Source: Azoarcus taiwanensis
GTDB lineage: Bacteria > Pseudomonadota > Gammaproteobacteria > Burkholderiales > Rhodocyclaceae
DNA: 44,545 bases
Assembly (NCBI RefSeq): GCF_012910885.1
Contig: NZ_WTVM01000017.1
Span: 1-44,545 of the forward strand
Direction of reading: 5' to 3'
The notes below the pieces were generated by a model, which was not told where the DNA came from, searched no databases, and saw only the letters and a list, made by a program, of their open reading frames with translations. Position 1 is the first letter of the stretch, and each line of letters starts with the position of its first letter. Below are positions 8,763 through 17,712 of the stretch, piece by piece. Position numbers and translations under genes: made by a program.

Positions 8763-9320
8763 TCACTTGACGCGGTTCTTGTACTCGTCGGTACGGGTGT
8801 CGATCTCGATCTTGTCACCGATTTCGACGAAGGCCGGCACCATCAACTCGAAGCCGGTTCCAATCTTCGCCGGCTTGAGCACCTTGCCGGAGGTGTCGCC
8901 TTTGACTGCCGGTTCCGTGTAGGTCACCTCGCGCACGACCGAGTTGGGCATTTCCACCGAAATGGCCTTGCCGTTGTAGAAGACCACTTCGCACGCGAGA
9001 CCGTCTTCGAGATACTTGAGCGCGTCGGTCATGTTCTCGGACTCGACTTCGTACTGGTTGTACTCCTCGTCCATGAACACGTACATCGGATCGGCAAAGT
9101 ACGAGTAGGTGACTTCCTTGCGCTCGAGCATGACGACTTCGAACTTGTCGTCAGCCTTGTACACCGACTCGGACGGTGCACCGGTGAGCAGGTTCTTGAG
9201 CTTCATCTTCACGACCGCAGCATTGCGGCCGGACTTGTTGTATTCGGTCTTCTGGACCACGAGCGGGTCGCTGCCGACCATGATGACGTTGCCGGAGCGG
9301 AGTTCCTGAGCGGTTTTCAT
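8763..9320 (-). CDS. efp: translation elongation factor P
   Basis: 185 residues, the normal EF-P length, beginning [20 protein letters not shown]. The modification loop reads [12 protein letters not shown], placing Arg at residue 32. Family knowledge: EF-P with Arg32 is activated by EarP-mediated rhamnosylation, and earP is the next gene upstream. The protein rescues ribosomes stalled at polyproline stretches in the cytoplasm. AGGA precedes the ATG by 7-8 nt. Its own terminator lies at 8675-8698. No anomaly was seen. Confidence 0.98.
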   Translation of the reverse strand: MKTAQELRSGNVIMVGSDPLVVQKTEYNKSGRNAAVVKMKLKNLLTGAPSESVYKADDKFEVVMLERKEVTYSYFADPMYVFMDEEYNQYEVESENMTDALKYLEDGLACEVVFYNGKAISVEMPNSVVREVTYTEPAVKGDTSGKVLKPAKIGTGFELMVPAFVEIGDKIEIDTRTDEYKNRVK

Positions 9321-9419
9321 GCTGTTTCCTGACGATGTGGCGTGCGGCCCTTCGAGTGTTCGCCTGGCGCGGCCCGCTGAGCCGCCGACAATCGAGAAAC
9401 CGCTATTTGGATAAATCCG

Positions 9420-10583
9420 CTATTTTACAGGGACTTCTTCCAGTTTTACCAGCGCACTCGCCAAATCTTCGCCTGCCGAGAGATCATCCGCCCAGCGTCT
9501 TCCATGGCTTGCCAGCGCCGGCATCGCCGCCAACAAGGCCGGCCAGGCGGCGGCAGCGTCGTCGTGGTCGTTCCAGGCCCGCCACATATCGCGCACTGCT
9601 GTCGCCATGGGCTCCTCGGCGCAGCTCAGGTAACGATCAAGAAAGGCTTCGAGCTTGACCCGGTGCGCACCCTCATCCTGCCTGTAGATGTGCCAGACGA
9701 AAGGCTTCCCTGCCCACTGAGCGCGCACGAAGGAATCCTCGCCACGTACGAAATTGAGGTCGCAACACCACAACAGACGATCGTAGTCGCGCTGCGACAT
9801 GAAGGGCACGACCTCGACCGACAGGTCGCCGCTGCTCAGCTTCTCGCCAACCACCAGGGAATCGCGGCTGAAGAAAGCGGCGACGTCCGCTATCACACGC
9901 CCCTCCGGCACGATAAGCCGAATCGGCGCACCGCCACTTGCCCACACGGCCATCAGCGCCGGCAATCGCGGTTGCTCGTAGGCAAACATGGACACTCGTC
10001 GCGCTTCCGGTTCGCCTGGCGCACATCCGATACGACGCAGAAAGCCATCGACTGCACTCGCATCGGCGAGAAAGCGATCGCGTTCCGCAAACAGATCCGG
10101 CTCGCGTAGCAGTCCGCCGCTGGCGGGCGAGAAACCCGGAAAGAAGAAGCGCTTGACCAAGGGAAGACGAGGATGCGGTGACGCCATGCCATGCACGCCG
10201 TCAATCCATGCCTCCGCCGTCAGATACTCGAGATTGATCCACAGAGGCGCCGACGGGCGCGATGCCATCGCCTCGACATAGGCGGATGGCGGATCGCAGG
10301 CAAAGGCCTCCACTACCACGTCCGCAGCGTCCACACGGGGAAAAGGCTCGCGCCAGTGCCAGACCTCCACCCGCTCGAAGACGATCGGATCACTTTCGCC
10401 CACCGCTTCAGGGCACAAGCGCCGGAAGGCATCGACATCATCCACCCACAGCCTCACACGACGGCCGTGATACAAGGCCAGGGCCCGCGCCAGACGCCAA
10501 CAAACGCCGATATCCCCCATGTTATCCACAAGGCGACAGAAGATGTCCCAGCGTCGTTCGGAACGCTTGTCAATCGTGCTCAC
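9420..10583 (-). CDS. earP: EF-P arginine rhamnosyltransferase EarP
   Basis: 387 residues from a GTG at 10583, a length that fits EarP proteins (about 377-385). The frame is also open from a TTG at 10640, but neither start has a good ribosome-binding site. The N-terminal motif WDIFCRLVDNMGDIGVCWRL contains two Asp four residues apart (20 and 24), matching the catalytic Asp pair of this GT-B fold enzyme. The later FVRGEDSFVRAQWAGKPFVW segment carries the conserved Glu and the nucleotide-sugar site. It transfers rhamnose from dTDP-rhamnose to Arg32 of EF-P. It sits 99 bp upstream of efp on the same strand, probably co-transcribed. Confidence 0.95.
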   Translation of the reverse strand: MSTIDKRSERRWDIFCRLVDNMGDIGVCWRLARALALYHGRRVRLWVDDVDAFRRLCPEAVGESDPIVFERVEVWHWREPFPRVDAADVVVEAFACDPPSAYVEAMASRPSAPLWINLEYLTAEAWIDGVHGMASPHPRLPLVKRFFFPGFSPASGGLLREPDLFAERDRFLADASAVDGFLRRIGCAPGEPEARRVSMFAYEQPRLPALMAVWASGGAPIRLIVPEGRVIADVAAFFSRDSLVVGEKLSSGDLSVEVVPFMSQRDYDRLLWCCDLNFVRGEDSFVRAQWAGKPFVWHIYRQDEGAHRVKLEAFLDRYLSCAEEPMATAVRDMWRAWNDHDDAAAAWPALLAAMPALASHGRRWADDLSAGEDLASALVKLEEVPVK

Positions 10584-10826
10584 GGGTTGGGGAAGAAATA
10601 CCTGAAAGGCTGTGAATGCCTTGTGAACAAAGGGTCCCAAAGCAATGAAATGAAAAAAGGATCACATTCTCGACACAGTTTGTGCCGCGCTTTCCCACTG
10701 GTTTTTCCCGCCCTGAAAACGCCATGGCTATTGGCATCCACTGATTTGTCCACAGTTTTGCCGACATAACTAATCTTTATTGTTATTAATTAAAGAGAAA
10801 AGAAAAGAACAAACCAATCGGCTCGC
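10584..10826. promoter_or_regulatory. AT-rich intergenic region with DnaA-box-like sites (copy 1)
   Basis: 243 bp between earP and rsuA. TTGTCCACAG (10746-10755) is followed 17 bp later by ATCTTTATTGTT and then TAATTAAA (10773-10794), leading into an A-rich run. TGTGAACAA (10622-10630) is another near match to a DnaA box, and a perfect TTATCCACA (10522-10530) lies just inside earP. The same arrangement recurs on the far side of rsuA (11791-11840). It could be a promoter/UP element for the leftward genes or an origin-like DnaA-binding region. Confidence 0.5.
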
Positions 10827-11540
10827 TCAGACCGGCGGAAACGAGGACAAGCTATCCAGATCGGTCTCAGTGAGCCAGCGCCATTGACCTGCTTCGAGAT
10901 CCTGAGGCAACTCAAGCCCACCCACCTTGCTGCGATGTAGTGCCTCGACCCGGTTGCCGGCGGCCGAGATCATGCGCTTGACCTGGTGATACTTTCCCTC
11001 GGTCACCGTCATGCTCAATGCGAGTTCTCCCTTTCGCTCGCAGGCGGCTGCGCGGATCGGTGCGGGTTCGTCATGGAGCTGGACGCCGTCGAGCAACATC
11101 GCGACCATTTCGTCGCTGACTGGATGACGGACGACGATCTCGTAGGTCTTGGGAATGCGTTTCTTGCCGGAGCTCCAGTAGTGGATGAACTGGCCATCGT
11201 CGGACAGAAGCAACAAGCCAGTGGTGTCATGATCCAGACGTCCGACGCACTGCACATCGCGACGAACCAGTTCCGGCGGCAGCAGCGCGAAGATCGAAGG
11301 GTGATGCTGGGGCTTGTGCGAGCACTCGTAGTCGCCTGGCTTGTGCAGCATCAGGTAGGCCTTCTCACGGTAACGCCAGGCCACGCCATCGACTTCGAAG
11401 TCGAGCCCCTCGGCACTCAACTCGACAAACGGATCCTCGGTGACCTCGCCCCCCACTGAGAACAGCCCGGCACGGATGATGGCGCGGCACTCCTTGCGGC
11501 TGCCGAAACCCTGGGACTGGAGAATACGTTCTGCTTTCAT
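10827..11540 (-). CDS. rsuA: 16S rRNA pseudouridine(516) synthase RsuA
   Basis: 237 residues from the ATG at 11540 (MKAERILQSQGFGSRKECRA); the open frame upstream of this is not conserved-looking. An N-terminal S4 RNA-binding domain (about 1-60) is followed by the catalytic domain. The active-site motif is CVGRLDHDTTGLLLLSDDGQ, with the catalytic Asp at residue 103, matching the position in E. coli RsuA. It isomerises a uridine of 16S rRNA to pseudouridine. It could also be a related RluB/E-type enzyme, but length and motif favour RsuA. It is bounded on both sides by related AT-rich intergenic repeats. Confidence 0.9.
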   Translation of the reverse strand: MKAERILQSQGFGSRKECRAIIRAGLFSVGGEVTEDPFVELSAEGLDFEVDGVAWRYREKAYLMLHKPGDYECSHKPQHHPSIFALLPPELVRRDVQCVGRLDHDTTGLLLLSDDGQFIHYWSSGKKRIPKTYEIVVRHPVSDEMVAMLLDGVQLHDEPAPIRAAACERKGELALSMTVTEGKYHQVKRMISAAGNRVEALHRSKVGGLELPQDLEAGQWRWLTETDLDSLSSFPPV

Positions 11541-11980
11541 GATCTGTGTGGGCCTGCTGGGAATGAAAATGGCGATAGGGGGTGGGAGGAACGCGGTCGA
11601 TACTACCCGATGCACCGGCTTTGGCGTGCAAACGGTGGACAACCCGGTATGGGAGGTGGAAGAGCTGTGCGAAACCTCGCGGTATCTGTGCGGGCGAATT
11701 TCCAGCCCACATTCACCTCACAGGAAACCCACGCCTTGTCCACCGCTTTTTCCTCACGCCAAGCGATTGAAATAACGATCGAAAAGGCGGTTATCAACAG
11801 CTTTCGAGCCCCTGTTAACATCTTTATTGTTTAATTAAAAACATAAATAAAACAACAACTTCGAGGAAACAACGGGCTTTTCGAAAGCACTCTATCCGGG
11901 TTAAACTCCACCGCTCCCGATTCCTCGGGGCCAAAGTTCATGTCCGGTTCCGACCGGGCCTCAACGGAGCGGGCAGCGCC
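11541..11980. promoter_or_regulatory. AT-rich intergenic region with DnaA-box-like sites (copy 2)
   Basis: 440 bp between the divergent rsuA and SRPBCC-like genes, with no credible gene. TTATCAACAG (11791-11800) is followed 19 bp later by ATCTTTATTGTTTAATTAAA (11820-11839) and further A/T-rich sequence to about 11860. TTGTCCACC occurs on the plus strand at 11736-11744 and its complement around 11634-11642. TGTTAACA (11813-11820) abuts the AT tract. The segment repeats the architecture seen at 10746-10794. Promoters for both flanking genes must also lie here. Confidence 0.5.
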
Positions 11981-12451
11981 TTGAATTTCGAACACGTCGT
12001 CATCGTCAACGAACCGGAAAACCCCCTGCTCATCGACCTCAGCCGCGAGCAACTGTGGTTCGGGTTGCTGTGCCGTGCCGAAAACCCCCGCCCCTTTCTG
12101 CCAGGTCTCGAGCATTGCGTCATCGTTGAGCGGGACGACACGACTCTGGTAAGGGATCTCCATTTCGGGGATACCGTCATCCGGGACCATGTCACGCTGG
12201 AACCGATGGAGGCGGTGACTTTTCGTTCTGAAGCCACCGAGCACCATGCCGGTGGCAGCTTGCGAATCAGCATCGAGGAGCCTTCGGTCGCACAGCTGGT
12301 GCTGCGCTTTCACTATCGGACAACGCTTGCCGAGCGGATCAGCGATCCAGACAGTCCCTACGTCGAGTTCGTCAAATCGGCCTACCATGCCTCCGATATC
12401 GACACCGTGCGCGTGATTCGCATGATTGCCGAGTCAGAGATCAGTCACTGA
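11981..12451 (+). CDS. SRPBCC-fold protein of the AtaL/DUF1857 type
   Basis: 156 residues. The start is TTG at 11981, with GGAG 11 nt upstream. It is preferred because it gives MNFEHVVIVNEPENPLLIDL, the typical N-terminus of this family, and no in-frame ATG precedes it. The motif LSREQLWFGLLCRAENPRPF and the later HHAGGSLRISIEEPSVAQLV fit the START/Bet v1-like (SRPBCC) ligand-binding fold. The ligand is unknown. It is followed 78 bp later by rdgC on the same strand. Confidence 0.78.
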   Translation: MNFEHVVIVNEPENPLLIDLSREQLWFGLLCRAENPRPFLPGLEHCVIVERDDTTLVRDLHFGDTVIRDHVTLEPMEAVTFRSEATEHHAGGSLRISIEEPSVAQLVLRFHYRTTLAERISDPDSPYVEFVKSAYHASDIDTVRVIRMIAESEISH

Positions 12452-12529
12452 AGCGGACCGCGCTTCCCCTGTTCATTCACCGGTATCGGCAGTGTCATGC
12501 CGACCCGACAGCAACGGAAATATCAAGCC

Positions 12530-13456
12530 ATGTGGTTCAAGAACCTGCAGATTTATCGCCTTCCCCAGAACTGGAACATCGACGCCGAAACCATTGAGTC
12601 GCAGCTTGCGGGCCGCCGTTTTCACCCCTGCGGCAGCCAGGATCAGGAAACCCGCGGTTGGGTGTCGCCCACCGGTGACGACGTGTTGCTGCATCGCGTC
12701 GGCGGTCACTGGTTGATCGCGCTCGGTTTCGAACAGCGCCTGTTGCCGGCTTCGGTCGTGAAGCAGGAAGCCGAAGAGCGGGCCGAGGAGATCGCCGCGC
12801 AACAGGGCTACAAGCCGGGTCGAAAGCAGATGAAGGAATTGCGCGAGCAGATCATGCAGGAATTCCTGCCACGCGCGTTCACCCGTCGGCGCAAAGTCTT
12901 CGCCTGGATCGACCCGGTTGGCGGCTGGCTGGGCATCGATGCCCCGAGTCAGGCACGGGCCGAGGATGTGCTCGAGATGCTGCGCCAGACGCTGGACAAC
13001 CTGCCGCTCGCCCTGGTCCGCACCGAACGCTCGCCGGCGAGCGCCATGGCCGACTGGCTCGCCGCTGGCGAAGCACCGGCCGGTTTCAGCATCGACCAGG
13101 ACTGCGAACTGCGCTCGGTCACCGAGGAGAAGGCGGCGGTGCGTTACGTCCGCCACACGCTGGAAGGCGACGAAGTGCGTGGCCATCTCGAAGCAGGCAA
13201 GATGCCGACCCGCCTCGCGCTGACCTTCGAGGACAGAGTCAGTTTCGTCCTCACCGAGAAGATGGAGATCAAACGGCTCGACTTTCTCGACGTGGTCAAG
13301 GAGAAAGTCGATGAGTCCGGCGCCGAAGATGCCCGTGCGCTGTTCGATGCCGGTTTCGCCCTAATGACCGGCGAGTTGCGCGAGTTGCTGCCCGCGGTCA
13401 TCGAAGCGCTTGGTGGCGAGCTCAAGGTAGCGGAGCCGCTTGCGCAGGCGGCTTGA
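12530..13456 (+). CDS. rdgC: recombination-associated protein RdgC
   Basis: 308 residues, started at MWFKNLQIYRLPQNWN, the conserved RdgC N-terminus (303 residues in E. coli); upstream in-frame ATG codons are not conserved-looking. Conserved stretches include SVVKQEAEERAEEIAAQQGY and RRRKVFAWIDPVGGWLGID. Family knowledge: RdgC forms a ring dimer on double-stranded DNA and restrains RecA during recombination; it is nucleoid-associated. It converges on the CoA-transferase gene across a REP-like doublet. Confidence 0.97.
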   Translation: MWFKNLQIYRLPQNWNIDAETIESQLAGRRFHPCGSQDQETRGWVSPTGDDVLLHRVGGHWLIALGFEQRLLPASVVKQEAEERAEEIAAQQGYKPGRKQMKELREQIMQEFLPRAFTRRRKVFAWIDPVGGWLGIDAPSQARAEDVLEMLRQTLDNLPLALVRTERSPASAMADWLAAGEAPAGFSIDQDCELRSVTEEKAAVRYVRHTLEGDEVRGHLEAGKMPTRLALTFEDRVSFVLTEKMEIKRLDFLDVVKEKVDESGAEDARALFDAGFALMTGELRELLPAVIEALGGELKVAEPLAQAA

Positions 13457-13478
13457 GCATCCGGTTGCCTGTTGCAGT

Positions 13479-13554
13479 GCTGGCTTCGCAGCTCACGCTG
13501 CTCCTGCACCAAAGGCATCCACTACCTGTGGGACCGGCGTAAGCCGCGAACAGC
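13479..13554. repeat. pair of REP-like sequences in inverted orientation
   Basis: The plus-strand unit at 13527-13554 (TGTGGGACCGGCGTAAGCCG...) and the minus-strand unit at 13479-13508 (TGCAGGAGCAGCGTGAGCTG...) match at most positions. Both carry a short GC stem around GTRA and end GCGAA...AGC. This is the shape of a bacterial interspersed mosaic element between two convergent genes. No other copy was recognised in the window. Confidence 0.6.
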
Positions 13555-13557
13555 CGC

Positions 13558-14781
13558 TCAAACCACCCCGCGCTCGCGCAGCGCGGCGATCTCTTCCGGA
13601 CCGATCCCGAGCACCGACGCCAACACCTCGTCCGTGTGCTCACCGAGCAACGGCGGTGCCCGGTCATAGGCCACCGGTGTTTCGGACATCCGGAAGGGGC
13701 TGGCGACCTGTGGCACCGTGCCGATGGCCGGGTGGTCCATGTCAACCTTCAGCCCCCGTGCCTGCACCTGCTGGTCGGCGAAGACCTCGGCCAGCGTGTT
13801 TATCGGGCCGCAGGGCACACCGACCGCTTCGAGCCGGGCGATCCAGTCCGCGGTGGTGTGCTGGATGGTGAGCTTGTTGAGTGCAGGGATTAGCGTGGCA
13901 CGGTTTTCGACGCGCGCCTTGTTGGTCGCGTAGCGTTCATCGGACGACAGAGACCCATCGCCAAGCGCCTCGCACAGGCGCGAGAACTGGGCGTCGTTGC
14001 CGACCGCCAGGATCATGTAGCCGTCATCGGTCGGGAAATCCTGGTAAGGCACGATATTGGGATGGGCGTTGCCGAGCCGGCCAGGCGAGCGACCGGAGGT
14101 CAGGTAATTCATCGCTTGGTTGGCGAGGCAGGCCACCTGCACGTCGAGCAGCGCGAGGTCGATGTGCTGGCCCTTGCCGGAACGGTCTCGCCAGGCCAGC
14201 GCGGCCTGAACCGCATTGGCGGCATACAGCCCGGTGAGGATGTCGGTCAGCGCGACGCCGACCTTCATCGGCCCGGCACCGGGCTCGCCGTCAGGGCGTC
14301 CGGTAAGACTCATCAACCCGCCGAGACCCTGGATCAGGAAGTCGTAGCCGGCACGGGCCGCGTAGGGTCCGTCCTGGCCGAAGCCGGTGATCGAACAATA
14401 CACCAGCTGTGGATTGACCTCTGCGAGCGAGGCGTAATCCAGCCCGTAGCGCACCAGGCCGTCCTTCTTGAAGTTCTCCAGCACCACGTCGCATTCCGCG
14501 GCGAGTTGTTGCAGCAGCGCCTGGCCCTCGGGCCGGGTCATGTCCACCGTGATCGAACGCTTGTTGCGGTTGGCACACAGGAAATACGACGCGACATCGG
14601 TGTCTTCGCCATCGCGATTCTTCAGATACGGCGGACCCCAGTGACGGGTATCGTCGCCGGCGCCCGGCCGCTCGACCTTGATCACGTCGGCACCGAGATC
14701 GGCGAGAATCTGCCCGGCCCACGGGCCGGCGAGAATGCGTGACAGGTCGAGTACCCGGATGTGGGACAGGGCGCCGGCCAT
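13558..14781 (-). CDS. class III (CaiB/BaiF) CoA-transferase, probably succinyl-CoA:glutarate CoA-transferase
   Basis: 407 residues beginning MAGALSHIRVLDLSRILAGP, a classic family III N-terminus. Other signatures are DLGADVIKVERPGAGDDTRH, CSITGFGQDGPYAARAGYDF and HIDLALLDVQVACLANQAMN. The Asp of LLDV is the expected catalytic nucleophile that forms a CoA anhydride/thioester. It lies 17 bp downstream of gcdH on the same strand, so by context it likely loads CoA onto glutarate (or a related dicarboxylate). GGAG lies 8 nt before the ATG. The substrate assignment is contextual, not read from residues. Confidence 0.88.
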   Translation of the reverse strand: MAGALSHIRVLDLSRILAGPWAGQILADLGADVIKVERPGAGDDTRHWGPPYLKNRDGEDTDVASYFLCANRNKRSITVDMTRPEGQALLQQLAAECDVVLENFKKDGLVRYGLDYASLAEVNPQLVYCSITGFGQDGPYAARAGYDFLIQGLGGLMSLTGRPDGEPGAGPMKVGVALTDILTGLYAANAVQAALAWRDRSGKGQHIDLALLDVQVACLANQAMNYLTSGRSPGRLGNAHPNIVPYQDFPTDDGYMILAVGNDAQFSRLCEALGDGSLSSDERYATNKARVENRATLIPALNKLTIQHTTADWIARLEAVGVPCGPINTLAEVFADQQVQARGLKVDMDHPAIGTVPQVASPFRMSETPVAYDRAPPLLGEHTDEVLASVLGIGPEEIAALRERGVV

Positions 14782-14798
14782 GACGTGGTCTCCGCGGC

Positions 14799-15986
14799 TC
14801 AGTTGGAGAAGGCGGCGATGCCGGTGATCGCGCGGCCGAGAATCAGCGCGTGGATATCGTGCGTGCCTTCGTAAGTGTTCACCACCTCGAGGTTCACCAG
14901 ATGGCGGGCAACGCAGTATTCGTCGGAGATGCCGTTGCCGCCGAGCATGTCGCGTGCGACACGGGCGATCTCGAGCGCCTTGCCGCAGGAGTTGCGCTTC
15001 ATGATCGAGGTGACCTCTACCGGGGCGTTACCGGCGTCCTTCATGCGGCCGAGTTGCAGGCAACCCTGCAGGCCCAGCGAAATGTCGGTCAGCATGTCAG
15101 CGAGCTTTTTCTGCACCAACTGGTTGGCCGCGAGCGGACGGCCGAACTGCTGGCGGTCGAGCACGTACTGGCGGGCGGTTTCGTAGCAGGCCTCTGCGGC
15201 GCCGAGTGCACCCCAGGCGATGCCGAAGCGGGCCGAGTTGAGGCAGGTGAATGGACCCTTCAGGCCGCGCACCGTGGGGAAGGCGTTTTCCTCAGGGACG
15301 AAGACCTCGTCCATGACGATCTCGCCGGTGATCGAGGCACGCAGGCCGACCTTGCCGTGGATTGCCGGCGCGGAGAGGCCTTTCCAGCCCTTCTCCAGCA
15401 CGAAGCCGCGGATCTGGCCTTCGTCGTCCTTGGCCCACACCACGAAGACATCCGCGATCGGGCTGTTGGTGATCCACATCTTGGCGCCGGACAGGCTGTA
15501 GCCGCCATCGACCTTGCGTGCGCGGGTGACCATGCTGCCCGGGTCGGAGCCGTGGTTGGGTTCGGTGAGACCGAAGCAGCCGACCCATTCTCCGGTCGCG
15601 AGCTTCGGCAGGTACTTTGTCTTCTGCGCTTCGGTGCCGAATTCGAAGATTGGCACCATCACCAGCGAGGACTGCACGCTCATCATCGATCGGTAGCCGG
15701 AATCGACCCGCTCGACTTCGCGCGCGATAAGGCCGTAGGAGACGTAGTTGAGTCCTGCACCGCCGTATTGCTCGGGAATCGTCGGTCCGAGCAGGCCGAG
15801 CGCGCCCATCTCGTTGAAGATTTCGCGGTCGGTCTGTTCGTGCCGGAACGCGTTCTGGACTCGCGGCAGGAGCTTGTCCTGGCAATAGTCGCGGGCGGCG
15901 TCACGCACCATGCGTTCGGTGTCGGTGAGCTGCGCGTCCAGTTGCAGCGGGTCGGCCCAGTCGAAGGTCACGCGGTTCGATGCCAT
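14799..15986 (-). CDS. gcdH: glutaryl-CoA dehydrogenase
   Basis: 395 residues. It shows the acyl-CoA dehydrogenase fold: [20 protein letters not shown], the FAD-binding [20 protein letters not shown] and the C-terminal [20 protein letters not shown], whose Glu (in YEGT) is the catalytic base. This motif and the [18 protein letters not shown] segment are characteristic of glutaryl-CoA dehydrogenases, which oxidise and decarboxylate glutaryl-CoA to crotonyl-CoA using electron-transfer flavoprotein. GGAGACGACCG precedes the ATG. First gene of an operon with the CoA-transferase, divergent from a LysR gene. It serves lysine, tryptophan or aromatic/dicarboxylate breakdown. Confidence 0.95.
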   Translation of the reverse strand: MASNRVTFDWADPLQLDAQLTDTERMVRDAARDYCQDKLLPRVQNAFRHEQTDREIFNEMGALGLLGPTIPEQYGGAGLNYVSYGLIAREVERVDSGYRSMMSVQSSLVMVPIFEFGTEAQKTKYLPKLATGEWVGCFGLTEPNHGSDPGSMVTRARKVDGGYSLSGAKMWITNSPIADVFVVWAKDDEGQIRGFVLEKGWKGLSAPAIHGKVGLRASITGEIVMDEVFVPEENAFPTVRGLKGPFTCLNSARFGIAWGALGAAEACYETARQYVLDRQQFGRPLAANQLVQKKLADMLTDISLGLQGCLQLGRMKDAGNAPVEVTSIMKRNSCGKALEIARVARDMLGGNGISDEYCVARHLVNLEVVNTYEGTHDIHALILGRAITGIAAFSN

Positions 15987-16073
15987 CGGTCGTCTCCATC
16001 AGATGTTGTTTGCACTGCTTGTACTTTAGCGAACAACCAACAGGATGAACAAACGATGATTTTTAAGTATCTT

Positions 16074-16088
16074 GTGCGGGAAACGCAC
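16074..16088. promoter_or_regulatory. candidate LysR operator between gcdH and its divergent regulator
   Basis: GTGCG-GGAAA-CGCAC is a perfect 5-bp-arm inverted repeat inside the 157-bp divergent gap, with flanking TT/TT extending the symmetry. LysR-type regulators usually bind such interrupted dyads in shared promoter regions. Binding itself is inferred. Confidence 0.5.
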
Positions 16089-16143
16089 TTGTAAAGCTTT
16101 GCCGATGCTTGTGTCGTGTGAAGCACTCAAAGGAGCCCGACCG

Positions 16144-17040
16144 ATGCGCCGTAAGATCCCGAGCACCCATGCCTTGATCGCCTTCGAACTCGCGGCGCGC
16201 CACGAGAGCTTCACTCGCGCCGCCGAGGAAATGTCGCTGACCCAGAGCGCGGTGTGCCGGCAGATCGGGGCGCTCGAGGAGTTTCTCGGGTTACGCCTTT
16301 TCGTGCGTACGCGTCGCGGGGTGCGCCTGACCGAGGCCGGTCTGAGTTACAGCCGTCAGATTGCCGCACGTCTGGACGCGGTCGAGCGCGACACTTTGTC
16401 GGTGATGGCCCATCATGGCCATGGCGCGACCATTGAGCTGGCAGTGGTGCCGACCTTCGCTACACGCTGGCTGATGCCACGTCTCGGGGATTTCCACGCC
16501 CGCTTCCCGGATGTCGGCGTCAATATGGCGACCCGCACGCGGCCCTTTCTTTTCGTCGATACCGAGTTCGATGCTGCGGTCTACTACGGCGATGCCGGCT
16601 GGCCGGGTACCGAAGCGCATTACCTGATGCCGGAAGAGTCGGTACCGGTATGCAGCCCGGCGCTGCTTGGCGGCAAGTCCTTGCTGACAGCAGACGACGT
16701 TGCGCGCCTGCCCTTGCTGCAGCAGAGCACCCGTCCCTATGCCTGGCGTCAGTGGTTCGAGTCGCTCGGCATGCGTGTCGCGCACGACATGACCGGAACC
16801 CGGCTGGAGCTCTTCTCCATGCTCGCCCAGGCTGCGATGCAGGGCATGGGCGTGGCGCTGATCCCGCCTTTCCTGATCCGCGAGGAACTGGACAGCGGCA
16901 AACTCATGGTGCCGCTCCATCATGTGTGCCCGAGCGACAAGGCCTATTACCTGATCATCCCGGAACGCAAGGCCGAGAGCGCGGCAATGACCGGTTTCAG
17001 GGATTGGCTCTGCGAGGAGGCCCGCAGATACCGCAGCTGA
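16144..17040 (+). CDS. LysR-family transcriptional regulator (GcvA-like), likely regulator of gcdH
   Basis: 298 residues. The ATG at 16144 is chosen because AAAGGAG lies 8 nt upstream and the product begins MRRKIPSTHALIAFELAARH. Residues 1-60 form the winged helix-turn-helix (FTRAAEEMSLTQSAVCRQIG); the rest is a periplasmic-binding-protein-like effector domain ending in the typical QGMGVALIPPFLI segment. Divergent orientation to gcdH and the dyad at 16074-16088 suggest control of glutaryl-CoA degradation. The effector is unknown, possibly glutarate or glutaryl-CoA. Confidence 0.9.
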   Translation: MRRKIPSTHALIAFELAARHESFTRAAEEMSLTQSAVCRQIGALEEFLGLRLFVRTRRGVRLTEAGLSYSRQIAARLDAVERDTLSVMAHHGHGATIELAVVPTFATRWLMPRLGDFHARFPDVGVNMATRTRPFLFVDTEFDAAVYYGDAGWPGTEAHYLMPEESVPVCSPALLGGKSLLTADDVARLPLLQQSTRPYAWRQWFESLGMRVAHDMTGTRLELFSMLAQAAMQGMGVALIPPFLIREELDSGKLMVPLHHVCPSDKAYYLIIPERKAESAAMTGFRDWLCEEARRYRS

Positions 17041-17063
17041 TTCCCGGGCCTAATCTGGCGCCC

Positions 17064-17516
17064 TCAGTCCTTTTTGGTCGTCTGAAGGAGCCGATCAAGA
17101 CGATTCGCGAAGTTCTGCTTGTCGTTGGCACCGAAGGCGGCTGGCCCGCCGGTATCCACACCGCTGCTGCGCAAGGTGTCCATGAAGTTGCGCATGTCGA
17201 GCAGTTGTCGAATGTTGTCCTTGCCATAGGCCTCCCCGCGCGGTGACAAGGCCCACGCGCCCTTTTCGACGACCTCCGCCGCGAGTGGGATGTCGGCGGT
17301 CACTACCAGGTCGCCTTCGCGCGCATGCTCGGCAATGTACTTGTCCGCCTCGTCGAAACCGCCGGGCACCTGAATCATGCGGATGCCCGGGTTTCCGGGT
17401 ACGCGCAGGTAGTGATTGGCGACCAGCGTAAGCGGATACCCGGTGCGCGTTGCTGCCCGGAAGAGAATCTCCTTGATCGCCACCGGACACGCGTCGGCAT
17501 CCACCCAGATATGCAT
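17064..17516 (-). CDS. yaiI: UPF0178 (YaiI/YqxD) family protein
   Basis: 150 residues, normal for the family, from the ATG at 17516 with GAGGAGAG upstream. It begins [20 protein letters not shown]. The invariant WVDADACP motif, GADKYI-like [20 protein letters not shown] and TADIPLA identify the UPF0178/DUF188 family, which has a PIN-like nuclease-type fold. Activity is not established for the family. It converges on the LysR gene with a 23-bp gap. Confidence 0.93.
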   Translation of the reverse strand: MHIWVDADACPVAIKEILFRAATRTGYPLTLVANHYLRVPGNPGIRMIQVPGGFDEADKYIAEHAREGDLVVTADIPLAAEVVEKGAWALSPRGEAYGKDNIRQLLDMRNFMDTLRSSGVDTGGPAAFGANDKQNFANRLDRLLQTTKKD

Positions 17517-17712
17517 TGACCCACTCTCCTCTTCAGCTGCGATCATTATCCGGTCTTGCAGTCAAAAGTCCGATCAATTCTCCGCGGTCACGCCTGAGTT
17601 GGTGAATTTGAGTTTCCTGCTTAACTAATCTGCATTCCGGGATGCTGAGGGCGTAACATTCATTGTTATCCGGCACCGCATTGGCTTTGGACTGTTCAAC
17701 GGAGAATAAGAG

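Noticed and set aside
9401-9426. Direct repeat CGCTATTT (9401-9408 and 9419-9426) between earP and efp
   Set aside because: Only 8 bp, partly inside the earP stop region; too short to interpret without comparison.
11831-12388. 185-codon minus-strand open frame
   Set aside because: It lies opposite the SRPBCC-like gene, whose family-typical N-terminus supports the plus strand.
14850-16094. 414-codon plus-strand open frame
   Set aside because: It is a shadow of glutaryl-CoA dehydrogenase on the opposite strand.
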